This document shows positions 17,101 through 26,371 of a stretch of DNA of 64,000 bases, piece after piece (position 1 is the first letter of the stretch; every line of letters begins with the position of its first letter). The stretch spans positions 3,694 through 67,693 of the forward strand of contig CAJFNQ010000025.1 of NCBI GenBank assembly GCA_904394975.1. Reading direction: 5' to 3'. This DNA is from Metaruminococcus_A gallistercoris (GTDB lineage Bacteria; Bacillota; Clostridia; Oscillospirales; Ruminococcaceae). Both the position numbers and the translations under genes were made by a program. The notes under the pieces are model-generated. The model was not told the DNA's origin, ran no database searches, and saw nothing but the letters and a program-made list of their open reading frames with translations.

Positions 17101-18491
17101 ATCATTGCCCTCTCATCGCCATCTGAACAGATCAGCAAAAACCGTTTGGTCTGGCTGCTGCACTGCACACGGCTGTCCTCTCCGTAACCTTCCGCCCAAA
17201 CCAGCCCTTCCTCATCGCACAGCACCGCAAGACGGTCCCTTAGATCCAATGGGATTTTAGACTCGTTATAAAGCTTTTTCAAAGACTTGGTGACTCCTCG
17301 GCGCGGCAGAGAAATCTTATCCCCCGCCTGCCTGGAACGAAATACCGGATTGCCTTTTATTTTATCATAGTCCAAAACGGCAATTGAGAAATTTTTATTA
17401 ACTTTACCAGAGTTTTCCCAATTTTCCGCAACAGATATATTATAGGCAGTTCCGCTTGGAAATGTCAACCTGCCAAAAGAAAAAGGGAAAGCAAACGGTT
17501 GGGCGGGTGCTTTATCCACCTCAAACGACAAAACACCATCTTTGACCTGTGCGTGCAGGTCATCCGCCATATTTATTTTCCCGGTTCCGCTCAAGATTAT
17601 TTTGTCGAATTCTGCAATTTTTTCACGGGAAAGAGAAACACCCCTTTCACAGGCAAGCCGCACAAGTACACGGCGCCGAACAGCACAATGTTCTTTTGCA
17701 AGAGCCGCGGCATTGTACCCTTCCGAACACTGAATGCGCAAAGCGGCTTCTTCCGCCAAACTTGAAAGGCAGTCTTCATCCGCGCAAAGCGACTCCAGCG
17801 TACCTCCAAAGGTTTTTTCGTAAGACGGATTGATTTGTTTTAACTGGGGCGTTACCCGCAAACGAATGCGGTTGCGGGTATATGTTTCATCATAATTTGT
17901 GCGGTCGGTCAAAAAGTCAAGCCGGTTTTCCCGGCAGTATTCCTCAACCTGCTCACGTGTAATGGAAAGAAACGGCCGGATTACCTTTCCGTATACCGGC
18001 GGGATTCCACACAATCCTTTCAAACCGGTCCCGCGCGCCAGCCGGAACAAAACCGTTTCCGCGTTATCGGAAAGGGTGTGTGCCGTTGCGATTCGTACAG
18101 AGGATTTTCCCTCTGCGTGATTTTCATCACGCGTTTGATACTGCTCCGCAATCTGTTCAAAAAAACGGTACCGCACGATTCTGCCGCATTCCTCTTCCCC
18201 GATTTTCTGACGGCGCGCAAGCGAGCCGACATCACAGGAAAGAATGTGAAACGGCACATTCAATTTTCGGCAAAGCCGTTCGGCAAACAGCATGTCCCTC
18301 TCGCTTTCCTCCCCACGGAGCCGGTGATTCACATGGCAGGCGACAAGCCGGAGATGGTACTGTGGGAGCTCGTGTGCCAGAAAATAAAGCAGCGCGACAG
18401 AGTCCGCGCCGCCGGATAATCCAACGACAACAGTGTCTCCATCACGCAGCATGTGATTCGATTCAATAAAAGCGAGTACCTTATCAATCAT
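17097..18491 (-). CDS. tilS: tRNA(Ile)-lysidine synthase
   Basis: A 464-residue N-type ATP pyrophosphatase that converts the wobble C of tRNA-Ile(CAU) to lysidine, an essential decoding step. The PP-loop SGGADS is at 26-31, with ACHVNHRLRGEES and ATAHTLSDNAETVLFRLARG following, as in TilS. The C-terminal half carries the KIPLDLRDRLAVL and VQCSSQTKR blocks of the tRNA-binding domain. The frame opens at 18581, but the start is set at 18491 (MIDKVLAF), which overlaps dnaB by 8 bp; GGAG is about 10 bases upstream. Confidence 0.95.
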   Translation of the reverse strand: MIDKVLAFIESNHMLRDGDTVVVGLSGGADSVALLYFLAHELPQYHLRLVACHVNHRLRGEESERDMLFAERLCRKLNVPFHILSCDVGSLARRQKIGEEECGRIVRYRFFEQIAEQYQTRDENHAEGKSSVRIATAHTLSDNAETVLFRLARGTGLKGLCGIPPVYGKVIRPFLSITREQVEEYCRENRLDFLTDRTNYDETYTRNRIRLRVTPQLKQINPSYEKTFGGTLESLCADEDCLSSLAEEAALRIQCSEGYNAAALAKEHCAVRRRVLVRLACERGVSLSREKIAEFDKIILSGTGKINMADDLHAQVKDGVLSFEVDKAPAQPFAFPFSFGRLTFPSGTAYNISVAENWENSGKVNKNFSIAVLDYDKIKGNPVFRSRQAGDKISLPRRGVTKSLKKLYNESKIPLDLRDRLAVLCDEEGLVWAEGYGEDSRVQCSSQTKRFLLICSDGDERAMI

Positions 18492-19836
18492 CCCGATAAC
18501 TCTCCAATGAAGTAAATAGCGTATGCGCGCCGTCCCAATGCAAACGCACCGTATCCGTCTCACCGTGGCGGTTTTTGGCAACGATACACTCCGCTATATT
18601 CTGCTCTTCCGAATCGTCATTGTAGTACGCATCGCGGTAAAGAAACATAACAATATCCGCGTCCTGCTCAATCGAACCCGATTCACGCAGGTCAGAAAGC
18701 ATGGGGCGATGGTCGGTTCTGGAGTCCGGCGAACGGGAAAGCTGGGAAAGAGTGATGACCGGAACATTCAGTTCCTTCGCCATAATTTTCAAATTACGGG
18801 TGATTTCCGCAACTTCCTGCACACGGTTGTCATTGCGGCGCCCGGTGGTCATAAGCTGCAAATAGTCGATGACAACAAGCCCCAGATTCGGAAGGCGGCG
18901 AAGCTTTGCTTTCATATCCGCTACCGTGGCGCTTGGAATATCATCCAGATAAATTTCCGTCTGCGACAAAATTTCCGCAGCAGAAGCAAGGCGAACCCAT
19001 TCTTCGGTACTGAGCGTACCCATCCGCAAATTGTGGCCGGAGATACGCGCCTCACTGGAAAGCATACGGCTGACCAGCTGTTCTTTTGACATTTCCAAAG
19101 AGAAAATGGCAACCTGCTTTCCGGAAAGTTTCGCAACATTAGACGCAATATTCAGTACAAACGCCGTCTTTCCCATAGCAGGACGGGCCGCAATCAAAAT
19201 AAGGTCAGACTTGTTCAGTCCGGTCGTAATCCGGTCCAGCGCGGAAAAACCTGTTTTCAGGCCGAGGTACTGGTTGCGGTCTTCGGAACTGAGCTTCTGC
19301 AGCTGGTCATAGGCTTGTATAATGACGTCGTTGATTTTCGTCAGGCCGGTTGCGTCCCGCCCCTGACGGATATCAAAAATCCGCTGTTCCGCAAGGTCAA
19401 GCAGATTTTTCGCATCTCCCTGCGACTCATTGACGCTGTCAATAATCTCGTGCGCCACCTGCATGAGTGAACGCAGATAGTGCCGCTCCTGCACGATGCG
19501 GCAGTAACTTTCCACATTGGCAGTGGACGGAACAAGTTCCATCAGCTGGGCAAGGTAAACCTTTGCCGACTGCTCTGAATCAAAAATCTGCGCGGCAACC
19601 GCTTCGTTGAGCACCGTCACATAGTCAATGGATTTTGCCGTGGAAAACATGGAGATCATCAGCGAAAACAACTGCTGATGCTGTTTTAAGTAAAACGAAT
19701 CGCTTTTGATGTACTCAAGCGCTGTAGAGATACACCCCGGGTCCAGCAAAATTGCGCCCAGCACCGACTGCTCCGCCTCTACGCTGTGCGGAAGTGCCGC
19801 GCCCGTTTCCAGCGAAAGCATTTGTGTGTCAGCCAT
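18484..19836 (-). CDS. dnaB: replicative DNA helicase DnaB
   Basis: A 450-residue hexameric helicase that unwinds DNA ahead of the replication fork. The N-terminal DnaB domain starts near ALPHSVEAEQSVLGAILLDP (14-33). The RecA-like C-terminal domain has Walker A ARPAMGKT (217-224), then AIFSLEMSKEQLVSRML and the Walker B region VVIDYLQLM. The C-terminal AKNRHGETDTVRLHWDG is standard. No intein interrupts it. It starts 2 bp after the rplI stop in the conserved gdpP-rplI-dnaB order. Confidence 0.97.
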   Translation of the reverse strand: MADTQMLSLETGAALPHSVEAEQSVLGAILLDPGCISTALEYIKSDSFYLKQHQQLFSLMISMFSTAKSIDYVTVLNEAVAAQIFDSEQSAKVYLAQLMELVPSTANVESYCRIVQERHYLRSLMQVAHEIIDSVNESQGDAKNLLDLAEQRIFDIRQGRDATGLTKINDVIIQAYDQLQKLSSEDRNQYLGLKTGFSALDRITTGLNKSDLILIAARPAMGKTAFVLNIASNVAKLSGKQVAIFSLEMSKEQLVSRMLSSEARISGHNLRMGTLSTEEWVRLASAAEILSQTEIYLDDIPSATVADMKAKLRRLPNLGLVVIDYLQLMTTGRRNDNRVQEVAEITRNLKIMAKELNVPVITLSQLSRSPDSRTDHRPMLSDLRESGSIEQDADIVMFLYRDAYYNDDSEEQNIAECIVAKNRHGETDTVRLHWDGAHTLFTSLESYRDD

Positions 19837-19838
19837 GA

Positions 19839-20285
19839 TTATCCCTCAACGACTTCCACATTGATTTTTGCGGAAACTCCTGTATGCAGCTTGATCTCAC
19901 AAGAAAACACACCGTAACCTTTAATATCCTGCGAAAGAACGATTTTGCGTTTGTCGATTTCCATATTGTACTGCGCTTTTATCGCGGCGGAAACCTCCTT
20001 GGCAGTAACCGAGCCAAACAATTTTCCGTTTGCGCCCGCTTTGGCGGTTACCTTTACCGTTTTACCGGAAAGCTGCGCCGCCATGTCTTTCGCATTCTGA
20101 AGCTCAACCGCCTCGTGATGCTGTTTGGAAGCGTCTTTCGCTTTCTTTTCATTCAGCGCCTGGGCGTTTGCTTCCACCGCAAGGCCGCGTTTAATCAGAA
20201 AATTCTGTGCGTATCCGTCCGCTACATTGACAAGGTCGCCTGCTTTTCCGGTGCCTTTTACATCCTGTTTCAAAATAACTTTCAT
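19839..20285 (-). CDS. rplI: 50S ribosomal protein bL9
   Basis: A 148-residue L9 protein of the large subunit. The N-terminal domain MKVILKQDVKGTGKAGDLVN with VADGYAQNFLIKRGLA is the bL9 signature; then come a long charged central helix and the C-terminal FGSVTAKEVSAAIK domain. The strong AAGGAGG site and full length suggest a normal ribosomal gene. It lies between gdpP and dnaB, 53 bp after gdpP. Confidence 0.97.
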   Translation of the reverse strand: MKVILKQDVKGTGKAGDLVNVADGYAQNFLIKRGLAVEANAQALNEKKAKDASKQHHEAVELQNAKDMAAQLSGKTVKVTAKAGANGKLFGSVTAKEVSAAIKAQYNMEIDKRKIVLSQDIKGYGVFSCEIKLHTGVSAKINVEVVEG

Positions 20286-20338
20286 GATATGTTCCTCCTT
20301 ATCTCTATGAGAAATCTGCGAAATAATCCATTCATCGA

Positions 20339-22321
20339 TTAAAGCAGATTGGTTTCAAGCGAATGGCTTTCATGGTACTGGTCGATTGCTTTCATCAACT
20401 GCGCTTTTGCCTCTTCCGCCGTTACCCCTTTGAGCTGCGCGCCCGCCATGGTATGATGACCGCCGCCGCCCAAATATTCCATAACGACCTGAACATTGAT
20501 ATCCCCCATCGAACGGGCAGAAATGCTCATATCGTTTCCGGTGTTATAGATGACAAACGAAGCGTCTACTTCCGTGATGCCAAGCAGCTCATCAGCCGCC
20601 TGCGGCGCAACGATTCGTATATCATCAAAACTCCTCTCGCTTACCGCGATTGCGCAGTTGCGGTAAATTTCCGCGTTCTGCACCAGGCTGGAACGGCGCT
20701 GGTAGTCGTCCATCGTACTGGAAAAGAGCTTGCGCACAGCAACGGTATCCGCGCCGACCCGCCGCAGATAAGCTGCCGCTTCAAAGGTGCGCACACCGGT
20801 TCGGATGACAAAGTTGCGGGTATCCAGCATAATGCCGGACAGAAGCGCTTCCGCATCCTCCCGGGTAGGGCGACAGCGGTCGCCGAAATACTGCAAAAGC
20901 TCGGTGACCATTTCCGATGTAGACGATGCAAACGGTTCGTGGTGAAAAACGACCGCATTGTCGATGTGGGTGACTAACTTGCGGTGATGGTCGATGACCA
21001 CCACATTTTTACACATCCGGTAAAGTTCCGGCGATTCAACAAACGTAGGACTGTGGGTGTCCACAATGATGAGCAGGGTACGGCGGGTGACATAGTCCTT
21101 CGCAATATCCGGGTGGACGAACAGGTTCTCGTTGCCGCTTTCGCTCACACGGTTGATGAGGGAAGAAGCAAGTGTCGTCTTACGGTCCACCGCAACGATC
21201 GCCGGGCGGCCGAGCCTCCGAATCGCCTGAGCGAGCGCAACCGCGCTGCCGATGGCGTCAAGATCCGATGCACGGTGCCCCATGACGATCACATTTTCAC
21301 AGGTTTCAATGAGTTCCAGCATCGCCGTGGCGATGATGCGGCTTTTCACGCGGGTATGTTTTTCAATCCCTTTGGAAATGCCGCCGTAAAAATCGTAACC
21401 ATTCAGTGTTTTTACAACTGCCTGATCGCCGCCGCGGCCGAGCGCCATATCCAGCGACTGACGCGCAGCCGCTTCATTTTCACCCATGGTCTTTCCTTCA
21501 CAGCCAACACCAATGGACAGAGTGGCCGGGACACGTTCGTTTGCAATGATCTTACGGGTATGGTCAAGCAGCGAGAAACGGCTTTCTATAATCTTATCCA
21601 AGTGCCGCCGTTCCACCATGGCAATATACCGATCCTGTGAAAACCGGCGGACAAACCCGTTGGTCTCGGCGAAATACTGCTCAATCGCCGTATCAATCTC
21701 GCCCAAAATCTGCGATTTTTCACTTTCTTTCGCGTTCTGGACCAGTTCATCGTAGTTGTCGATGACCAGAATCATTACCGCGGGGCGGGACAGACGGTAT
21801 TCCACCGCAATGTTTTTGAGCATGGTATTATCCACAAAATAAAGGATATCTACCGTCTGTTTCCGGGATTCCGAACGGAACCCATAAACGGTATAATGTT
21901 TGCCGGAGTAACTCAAATCCACGCCGTTTGGAAGATAAAAGCTCTCCACCGGTGTTTGGGTGATCTCATCAAGCGTACTGCCGTAAATATCATAATCACC
22001 CAATACATTGGAACGAAACAGCCCGTTGTACCAAAGGACCTCTCGTTTCGAGCCAACCATTAGCACAGGAAGAGGAAAACGGTTGAGAATGCCGTGTTCG
22101 CTCGAACCCAGGGTATGCGCAACGTTTTCCAAAAAACGGTAAGCGTCCCGCCTCATAAACCGATAGCGGATAATCACGCCTACACAAACCAGAACAAACA
22201 GGATGGTAAACAGCCAGACAAAATTGTCGTGCAACAAAAAAGAGGCGACAAGCAATGCCCCGCTGATCAGCAGCAAAACAAGTAAACTCACCCTGATTTG
22301 CCATAACTTCCTCGGACCCAT
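20339..22321 (-). CDS. gdpP: GdpP-like cyclic-di-AMP phosphodiesterase (DHH family)
   Basis: A 660-residue membrane protein with the GdpP/YybT layout: two N-terminal membrane helices (about 8-52), a PAS-like sensor segment, a degenerate GGDEF domain (about 170-300), then DHH and DHHA1 phosphodiesterase domains. The active-site blocks are VMGHRASDLDAIGSAVAL (about 345-362), IIVDTHSPT and VVIDHHRK (about 422-429), and the C-terminal GGGGHHTMAGAQ. These proteins hydrolyse c-di-AMP to pApA, controlling wall and potassium homeostasis. It is the first gene of the housekeeping run, with a good promoter about 40 bp upstream. Confidence 0.94.
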   Translation of the reverse strand: MGPRKLWQIRVSLLVLLLISGALLVASFLLHDNFVWLFTILFVLVCVGVIIRYRFMRRDAYRFLENVAHTLGSSEHGILNRFPLPVLMVGSKREVLWYNGLFRSNVLGDYDIYGSTLDEITQTPVESFYLPNGVDLSYSGKHYTVYGFRSESRKQTVDILYFVDNTMLKNIAVEYRLSRPAVMILVIDNYDELVQNAKESEKSQILGEIDTAIEQYFAETNGFVRRFSQDRYIAMVERRHLDKIIESRFSLLDHTRKIIANERVPATLSIGVGCEGKTMGENEAAARQSLDMALGRGGDQAVVKTLNGYDFYGGISKGIEKHTRVKSRIIATAMLELIETCENVIVMGHRASDLDAIGSAVALAQAIRRLGRPAIVAVDRKTTLASSLINRVSESGNENLFVHPDIAKDYVTRRTLLIIVDTHSPTFVESPELYRMCKNVVVIDHHRKLVTHIDNAVVFHHEPFASSTSEMVTELLQYFGDRCRPTREDAEALLSGIMLDTRNFVIRTGVRTFEAAAYLRRVGADTVAVRKLFSSTMDDYQRRSSLVQNAEIYRNCAIAVSERSFDDIRIVAPQAADELLGITEVDASFVIYNTGNDMSISARSMGDINVQVVMEYLGGGGHHTMAGAQLKGVTAEEAKAQLMKAIDQYHESHSLETNLL

Positions 22322-22360
22322 TCCTCATCCACCTCAGTTTTTCATCATATTGTACCCTTT

Positions 22361-22389
22361 ATTTTACAACATAAGGCCGACGGTTTCAA
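22361..22389 (-). promoter_or_regulatory. gdpP operon promoter
   Basis: Minus-strand TTGAAA (22384-22389), exactly 17 bp, TAAAAT (22361-22366). A second possible -10, TACAAT, lies further downstream. It could drive gdpP-rplI-dnaB-tilS-hpt-ftsH. Confidence 0.6.
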
Positions 22390-22405
22390 CTACATTCTGC
22401 TAAAA

Positions 22406-24337
22406 TCAGATTTCCATAATAATTGGAAGGATCATTGGCGCGCGTTTGGTCTTTTTGTAAATAAAGTTGGAAAGATCATCTTTAATGGAAGTCTTGATCA
22501 CACCCCATTCACGTACCGAATTCTGCATGCAGCTGTCAAGCACCTGATACACACGTGATTTTGCTTCATCCATAAGCTCTTCCGATTCACGTACATACAC
22601 AAAACCGCGGGATACGATGTCCGGCCCCGCTACGACCTGACCGGTCAATCCATCCATGGTGACGACAACAATGATAAGGCCGTCCTGTGCCAGATGCTTG
22701 CGGTCCCTCAAAACAATCGAACCGACATCGCCCACGCCGTAACCATCTACAAAGACACGCCCGGACGGAACGGTTCCGGTGACCTTCATCTCAACACCGT
22801 CCAATTCGATTACTTGGCCGATATCCCCAATCAGGATGTTGGAAGGCGGGATTCCCACCATCTGCGCAAGCTGGCTGTGTTTCTTCAAATGTTTATATTC
22901 ACCATGTACCGGCAGGAAAAATTTCGGTTTAACCAGTGACAGCATGAGCTTCAAATCATCCTGACAAGCGTGGCCGGATACATGGACTTCATACATCTTT
23001 TCAAAAACGACCTCCGCGCCAAGGCGCATCAGTTCGTTGATTACCCGGTTAACATGTTTTTCGTTGCCCGGGATCGGCGTTGCGGAAATGATGATAAAAT
23101 CATCCGATGAAACCGAGACTTTTCTGTGTTCGCCGCTCGCCATTCGGGAAAGCGCAGACATTGGCTCGCCCTGGCTTCCGGTGGTGATGATGATGAGCTT
23201 TTCATCCGGATAACGGTTGATGGCGTCAATGTCGATCATAATGCCGTCCGGAATCTGCAGATAACCAAGCTCAATGGCAACATTGACCACATTGACCATG
23301 CTTCGGCCGGAAACAGCGATCTTTCGGCCCAAACGCACCGCGTTGTCCACAATCTGCTGAACCCTGTGGATGTTGGAAGAAAAGGTCGCGATGATAATAC
23401 GGCGATTTTCCGCCTGCTTGAACAGGCGCTCAAACGACTCGCCGACCCGCCGCTCACTCATAGTAGCGCCCGGGCGTTCCGCATTGGTGGAATCCGCAAG
23501 CAAACAAAGCACACCGCGGTTGCCGAGTTCCGCGAAACGGGCAAGGTCGATGATTTCGCCCTGAATGGGTGAAAAGTCCACTTTAAAGTCACCCGTCTGG
23601 ACGATCACACCGGCAGGAGTATAAATAGCGAACGCCACCGCATCCGGAATCGAGTGGTTTACACGGATAACCTCGACCGACATACAGCCCATCTTAATCA
23701 TATCTTTCGGTTTAATCACGTTGAGGTTCGCCGAACGAAGAAGACCGTGCTCACGCAGTTTCCCCTCTACGAGCCCTAAGGTAAGGCGTGTGCCGTAGAT
23801 GGGCACATTCACCTTTTTGAGGAGGTAGGCAAGCCCGCCGATGTGGTCTTCATGCCCGTGAGTAAGAAAGATGCCGCGCAAACGGTCAACATTCTTTTCC
23901 ACATAGGTAAAATCCGGGATAACAAGGTCTACGCCCAACATATCGGCGTCTGGAAAAGCAAGGCCGCAGTCAACAATGAACATATCCTGCCCGCATTCGT
24001 AACAGGTCATGTTTTTTCCGATCTCATTCAAGCCCCCAAGCGGGATAATGCGAACAGGCGTTTTACGCCGTTCTTTTGTTGCCCGACCGCTGCGCCGTTT
24101 TGTACTGGAAGAAGCGCGTGCGCCTTGAGCCTGCGCCAACTCTGCTTCTGACGATGCTTTCTTCGCGCTTTTTGCCGCCGACTTGGATGCTTTTTGTGTT
24201 TTTGTGCCGGTGGTTTTGGCCGCACTCTTCGTCCCTGTGCGGCGTCTTCCCGGCGTTTTCTTTGCTTTTACCGCAGCTTCCGGTGCCTGCGGGTCATTCT
24301 GTGCCGGTATACCGGCAAGTTCCCTTAATTCTGCCAT
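22406..24337 (-). CDS. rnj: ribonuclease J with long basic N-terminal extension
   Basis: A 643-residue metallo-beta-lactamase/beta-CASP ribonuclease acting in mRNA decay and rRNA maturation, with both 5'-exo- and endonuclease activity known for the family. The catalytic domain begins near residue 95 (VRIIPLGGLNEIGKN). HGHEDHIGG is at 160-168, followed by RVNHSIPDAVAF, the beta-CASP SGRSMVNV, GSQGEP and the VSGHACQDDLKLM block. The first 93 residues are an Ala/Lys/Ser/Thr-rich tail (GRRRTGTKSAAKTTGTK, KASKSAAKSAKKAS), absent from B. subtilis-type RNase J and probably RNA-binding. The start at 24337 is set by AGAGG. The promoter is about 290 bp upstream, leaving a long leader. Confidence 0.94.
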   Translation of the reverse strand: MAELRELAGIPAQNDPQAPEAAVKAKKTPGRRRTGTKSAAKTTGTKTQKASKSAAKSAKKASSEAELAQAQGARASSSTKRRSGRATKERRKTPVRIIPLGGLNEIGKNMTCYECGQDMFIVDCGLAFPDADMLGVDLVIPDFTYVEKNVDRLRGIFLTHGHEDHIGGLAYLLKKVNVPIYGTRLTLGLVEGKLREHGLLRSANLNVIKPKDMIKMGCMSVEVIRVNHSIPDAVAFAIYTPAGVIVQTGDFKVDFSPIQGEIIDLARFAELGNRGVLCLLADSTNAERPGATMSERRVGESFERLFKQAENRRIIIATFSSNIHRVQQIVDNAVRLGRKIAVSGRSMVNVVNVAIELGYLQIPDGIMIDIDAINRYPDEKLIIITTGSQGEPMSALSRMASGEHRKVSVSSDDFIIISATPIPGNEKHVNRVINELMRLGAEVVFEKMYEVHVSGHACQDDLKLMLSLVKPKFFLPVHGEYKHLKKHSQLAQMVGIPPSNILIGDIGQVIELDGVEMKVTGTVPSGRVFVDGYGVGDVGSIVLRDRKHLAQDGLIIVVVTMDGLTGQVVAGPDIVSRGFVYVRESEELMDEAKSRVYQVLDSCMQNSVREWGVIKTSIKDDLSNFIYKKTKRAPMILPIIMEI

Positions 24338-24624
24338 AGAATCCTCTTTTCTTGTAATATTTGATTCATTTTTTAAAAACAGTCTTTCCGATACAGACGA
24401 AACGGCAGAAAAACACAAAAAACCAAACAGTCATAAAAACAGATAGAATACACCTGTAAAAACCAGTTTCAGAGCCGTCTCTTTTTTAAAAACCGCCAGC
24501 GGAAAAAAGTCTCCAAACAGCTTTTTACCCATGAAAGCGGCACTGCGTTTTTCATAAAAGGAATGTAATGTTGGATCAAAAAACGCGGTCATCGATCAAA
24601 ACCGAACAAACGAATACAATATTA
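24338..24624 (-). promoter_or_regulatory. long 5' leader of RNase J mRNA
   Basis: From the predicted start near 24618 to the rnj ATG is about 280 bases with no recognised gene. A 28-codon ORF starting MKNAVPLSW lies inside but lacks a ribosome binding site. The downstream half is U-rich. The leader may carry autoregulatory sites; I identify no known riboswitch. Confidence 0.4.
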
Positions 24625-24653
24625 AGTGTAGCTTGTTCCCCTAGAATTGTCAA
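24625..24653 (-). promoter_or_regulatory. rnj promoter
   Basis: Minus-strand TTGACA (24648-24653), 17-bp spacer, TACACT (24625-24630): a consensus -35 with a good -10. Confidence 0.75.
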
Positions 24654-24658
24654 GTTAA

Positions 24659-24713
24659 GGCACTGATGCCGGGCAGTGCCGTTCTTTACATTATTATGGG
24701 CATCAGCCCGGGC
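24659..24713. repeat. overlapping inverted repeats between rnj and nadB promoters
   Basis: GGCACTG/CAGTGCC (24659-24665, 24674-24680) competes with CTGATGCC/GGCATCAG (24663-24670, 24699-24706), and a self-complementary GCCCGGGC follows (24706-24713). The block lies upstream of both divergent -35 regions, so a protein-binding site is as likely as an RNA structure. Confidence 0.6.
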
Positions 24714-24788
24714 TTTAAACGAAAAGCACTGCACACACCCGCAAAAATAAAATAATTTTAAAATATTAATGCGAATTATTTATTTTTA

Positions 24789-24797
24789 TGATATACT
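24789..24797 (+). promoter_or_regulatory. nadB extended -10 element
   Basis: TGATATACT at 24789-24797 is an extended -10 (TGnTATACT) in an AT-rich tract about 90 bp before nadB. No convincing -35 is present, suggesting dependence on the extended -10 or an activator. Confidence 0.5.
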
Positions 24798-24885
24798 GGA
24801 ATAAGTTTAAACTTTTTTAAGAATAAACAAGCCGAAACAAACCCAAAGCGGCACTGCCGCGAAAAACAATCTGAAGGTGAACACA

Positions 24886-26343
24886 GTGTACAAAAATTAC
24901 GACGTTATTGTCGTCGGAACCGGTGCTGCAGGGCTTTACTGCACGCTGAACCTCAAACCGGAAACCAAAGTGCTTCTGCTTTGCAAACGCCAGCTCACGC
25001 TGAGCAACTCCTCTCTCGCGCAGGGCGGAGTCGCAGCAGTTATTGACGAAACAGACGACAGCATCGCATCCCACTTAAACGACTCTCTCATCGCCGGCGG
25101 ATTCAAAAACAACCCGGACTCTTTAAAGCTTCTGGTCAATCAGGGGCCGAATGAAGTCCGCAACCTGATGAATTATGACGTTGACTTTGACCGAGACGCA
25201 CAGGGAAAAATCCATTTGACCCTGGAAGGCGGGCACTCCAAACCGCGTATTCTCCACCACCAGGACTGCACCGGGCGCGAGATCGTGGAAAAACTGCTCG
25301 CGGCGGTCCAGAAACTGCCAAACGTGACCATCATGGAAAACGCCATGGTGTGCGATCTGCAAAAAACCGCGCATGGCTTCAGCCTGGATGTTCTAAATGT
25401 TGCGGAAAACCGCCATGAATACGTTGCCTCCCATTTCTGCCTGCTCGCAACCGGAGGAATCGGGCGGGTGTACAAATACACCACCAATTCCAAAATCGCC
25501 ACAGGGGACGGTATCACTCTTGCCTACCGTCTGGGCGCGAAAATCAAAAATCTGCATCTGGTACAGTTCCACCCCACGGCGTTCGCGAATGCTCATACGC
25601 GGGAATGCTTCCTCGTTTCCGAATCGGTCCGCGGAGAAGGCGCATATCTGCTCAACTGCAACAAAGAACGGTTCATGCACCTGTATGATGAACGTTTGGA
25701 GCTCGCCCCGCGCGACGTTGTCTCCCACGCCATCATGGAAGAACAAAAACGGGTCGGAAGCGACAAGTTTTATCTTGACATTACCTATAAACCGGCCGAT
25801 TTTATCCGCGGGCGGTTCCCGATGATCTACAAAAACCTGCTTGATCAGGGCTATGATATGACCAAAAACCTCATTCCGGTCTATCCCTGTCAGCATTATC
25901 TCATGGGCGGAATTGACGTGGATCTCAACGCAGAAACCACCATTGACGGCCTGTTTGCGGCGGGCGAATGCTCCCACACCGGCGTGCACGGAAACAACCG
26001 TTTGGCAAGCAACTCCCTGCTGGAAGCGCTGGTTTTCTCCCATCAGGCCGCGAACGAGATCAACCGCCGTTTGGAAGGTACTCTGCCAGAAATCATCCCG
26101 TTTGATTTTCCGGATACCACCTCCGGCGCTCCGCTGCCGAAAGGCATCCGCACTGAAGTGCGTTCCATTATGCAAAAAGCGCATTTTGTCATCTCGGATC
26201 CGGCAGAAGCCGTCCGCGGATTTGAACGCCTCAAGGAGCTTAAACACCTTCTCAACCACGGCGGTTTTGAAGTAACACCGGATTTTGTTGAGGCGCGTTC
26301 CCTCACAACGGTAGGATACCTCATCTTGAAAGAAGTTATTTAA
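24886..26343 (+). CDS. nadB: L-aspartate oxidase
   Basis: A 485-residue flavoprotein that oxidises aspartate to iminoaspartate, the first step of de novo NAD synthesis; in anaerobes fumarate can serve as acceptor. The FAD-binding motif VVGTGAAGLYCTL is near residue 10. SSLAQGGVAAV, HHQDCTGREIV, HLVQFHPTAF, the SESVRGEGAYL block and GLFAAGECSHTGVHGNNRLASNSLLEAL match NadB and the wider fumarate reductase flavoprotein family. The start is GTG at 24886, with GAAGG 8 bases upstream; a GTG at 24877 lies within that site. It is followed by nadC after 28 bp. It lacks the last part of the long C-terminal helical domain of E. coli NadB, so it is shorter (485 versus 540). Confidence 0.93.
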   Translation: MYKNYDVIVVGTGAAGLYCTLNLKPETKVLLLCKRQLTLSNSSLAQGGVAAVIDETDDSIASHLNDSLIAGGFKNNPDSLKLLVNQGPNEVRNLMNYDVDFDRDAQGKIHLTLEGGHSKPRILHHQDCTGREIVEKLLAAVQKLPNVTIMENAMVCDLQKTAHGFSLDVLNVAENRHEYVASHFCLLATGGIGRVYKYTTNSKIATGDGITLAYRLGAKIKNLHLVQFHPTAFANAHTRECFLVSESVRGEGAYLLNCNKERFMHLYDERLELAPRDVVSHAIMEEQKRVGSDKFYLDITYKPADFIRGRFPMIYKNLLDQGYDMTKNLIPVYPCQHYLMGGIDVDLNAETTIDGLFAAGECSHTGVHGNNRLASNSLLEALVFSHQAANEINRRLEGTLPEIIPFDFPDTTSGAPLPKGIRTEVRSIMQKAHFVISDPAEAVRGFERLKELKHLLNHGGFEVTPDFVEARSLTTVGYLILKEVI

Positions 26344-26371
26344 CGAAATACAGAAAACAGGAGCAGATCAA

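Noticed and set aside
24338..24885. Search for a riboswitch in the 548-bp rnj-nadB gap
   Set aside because: The inverted repeats lie upstream of both promoters, and no known riboswitch core is visible.
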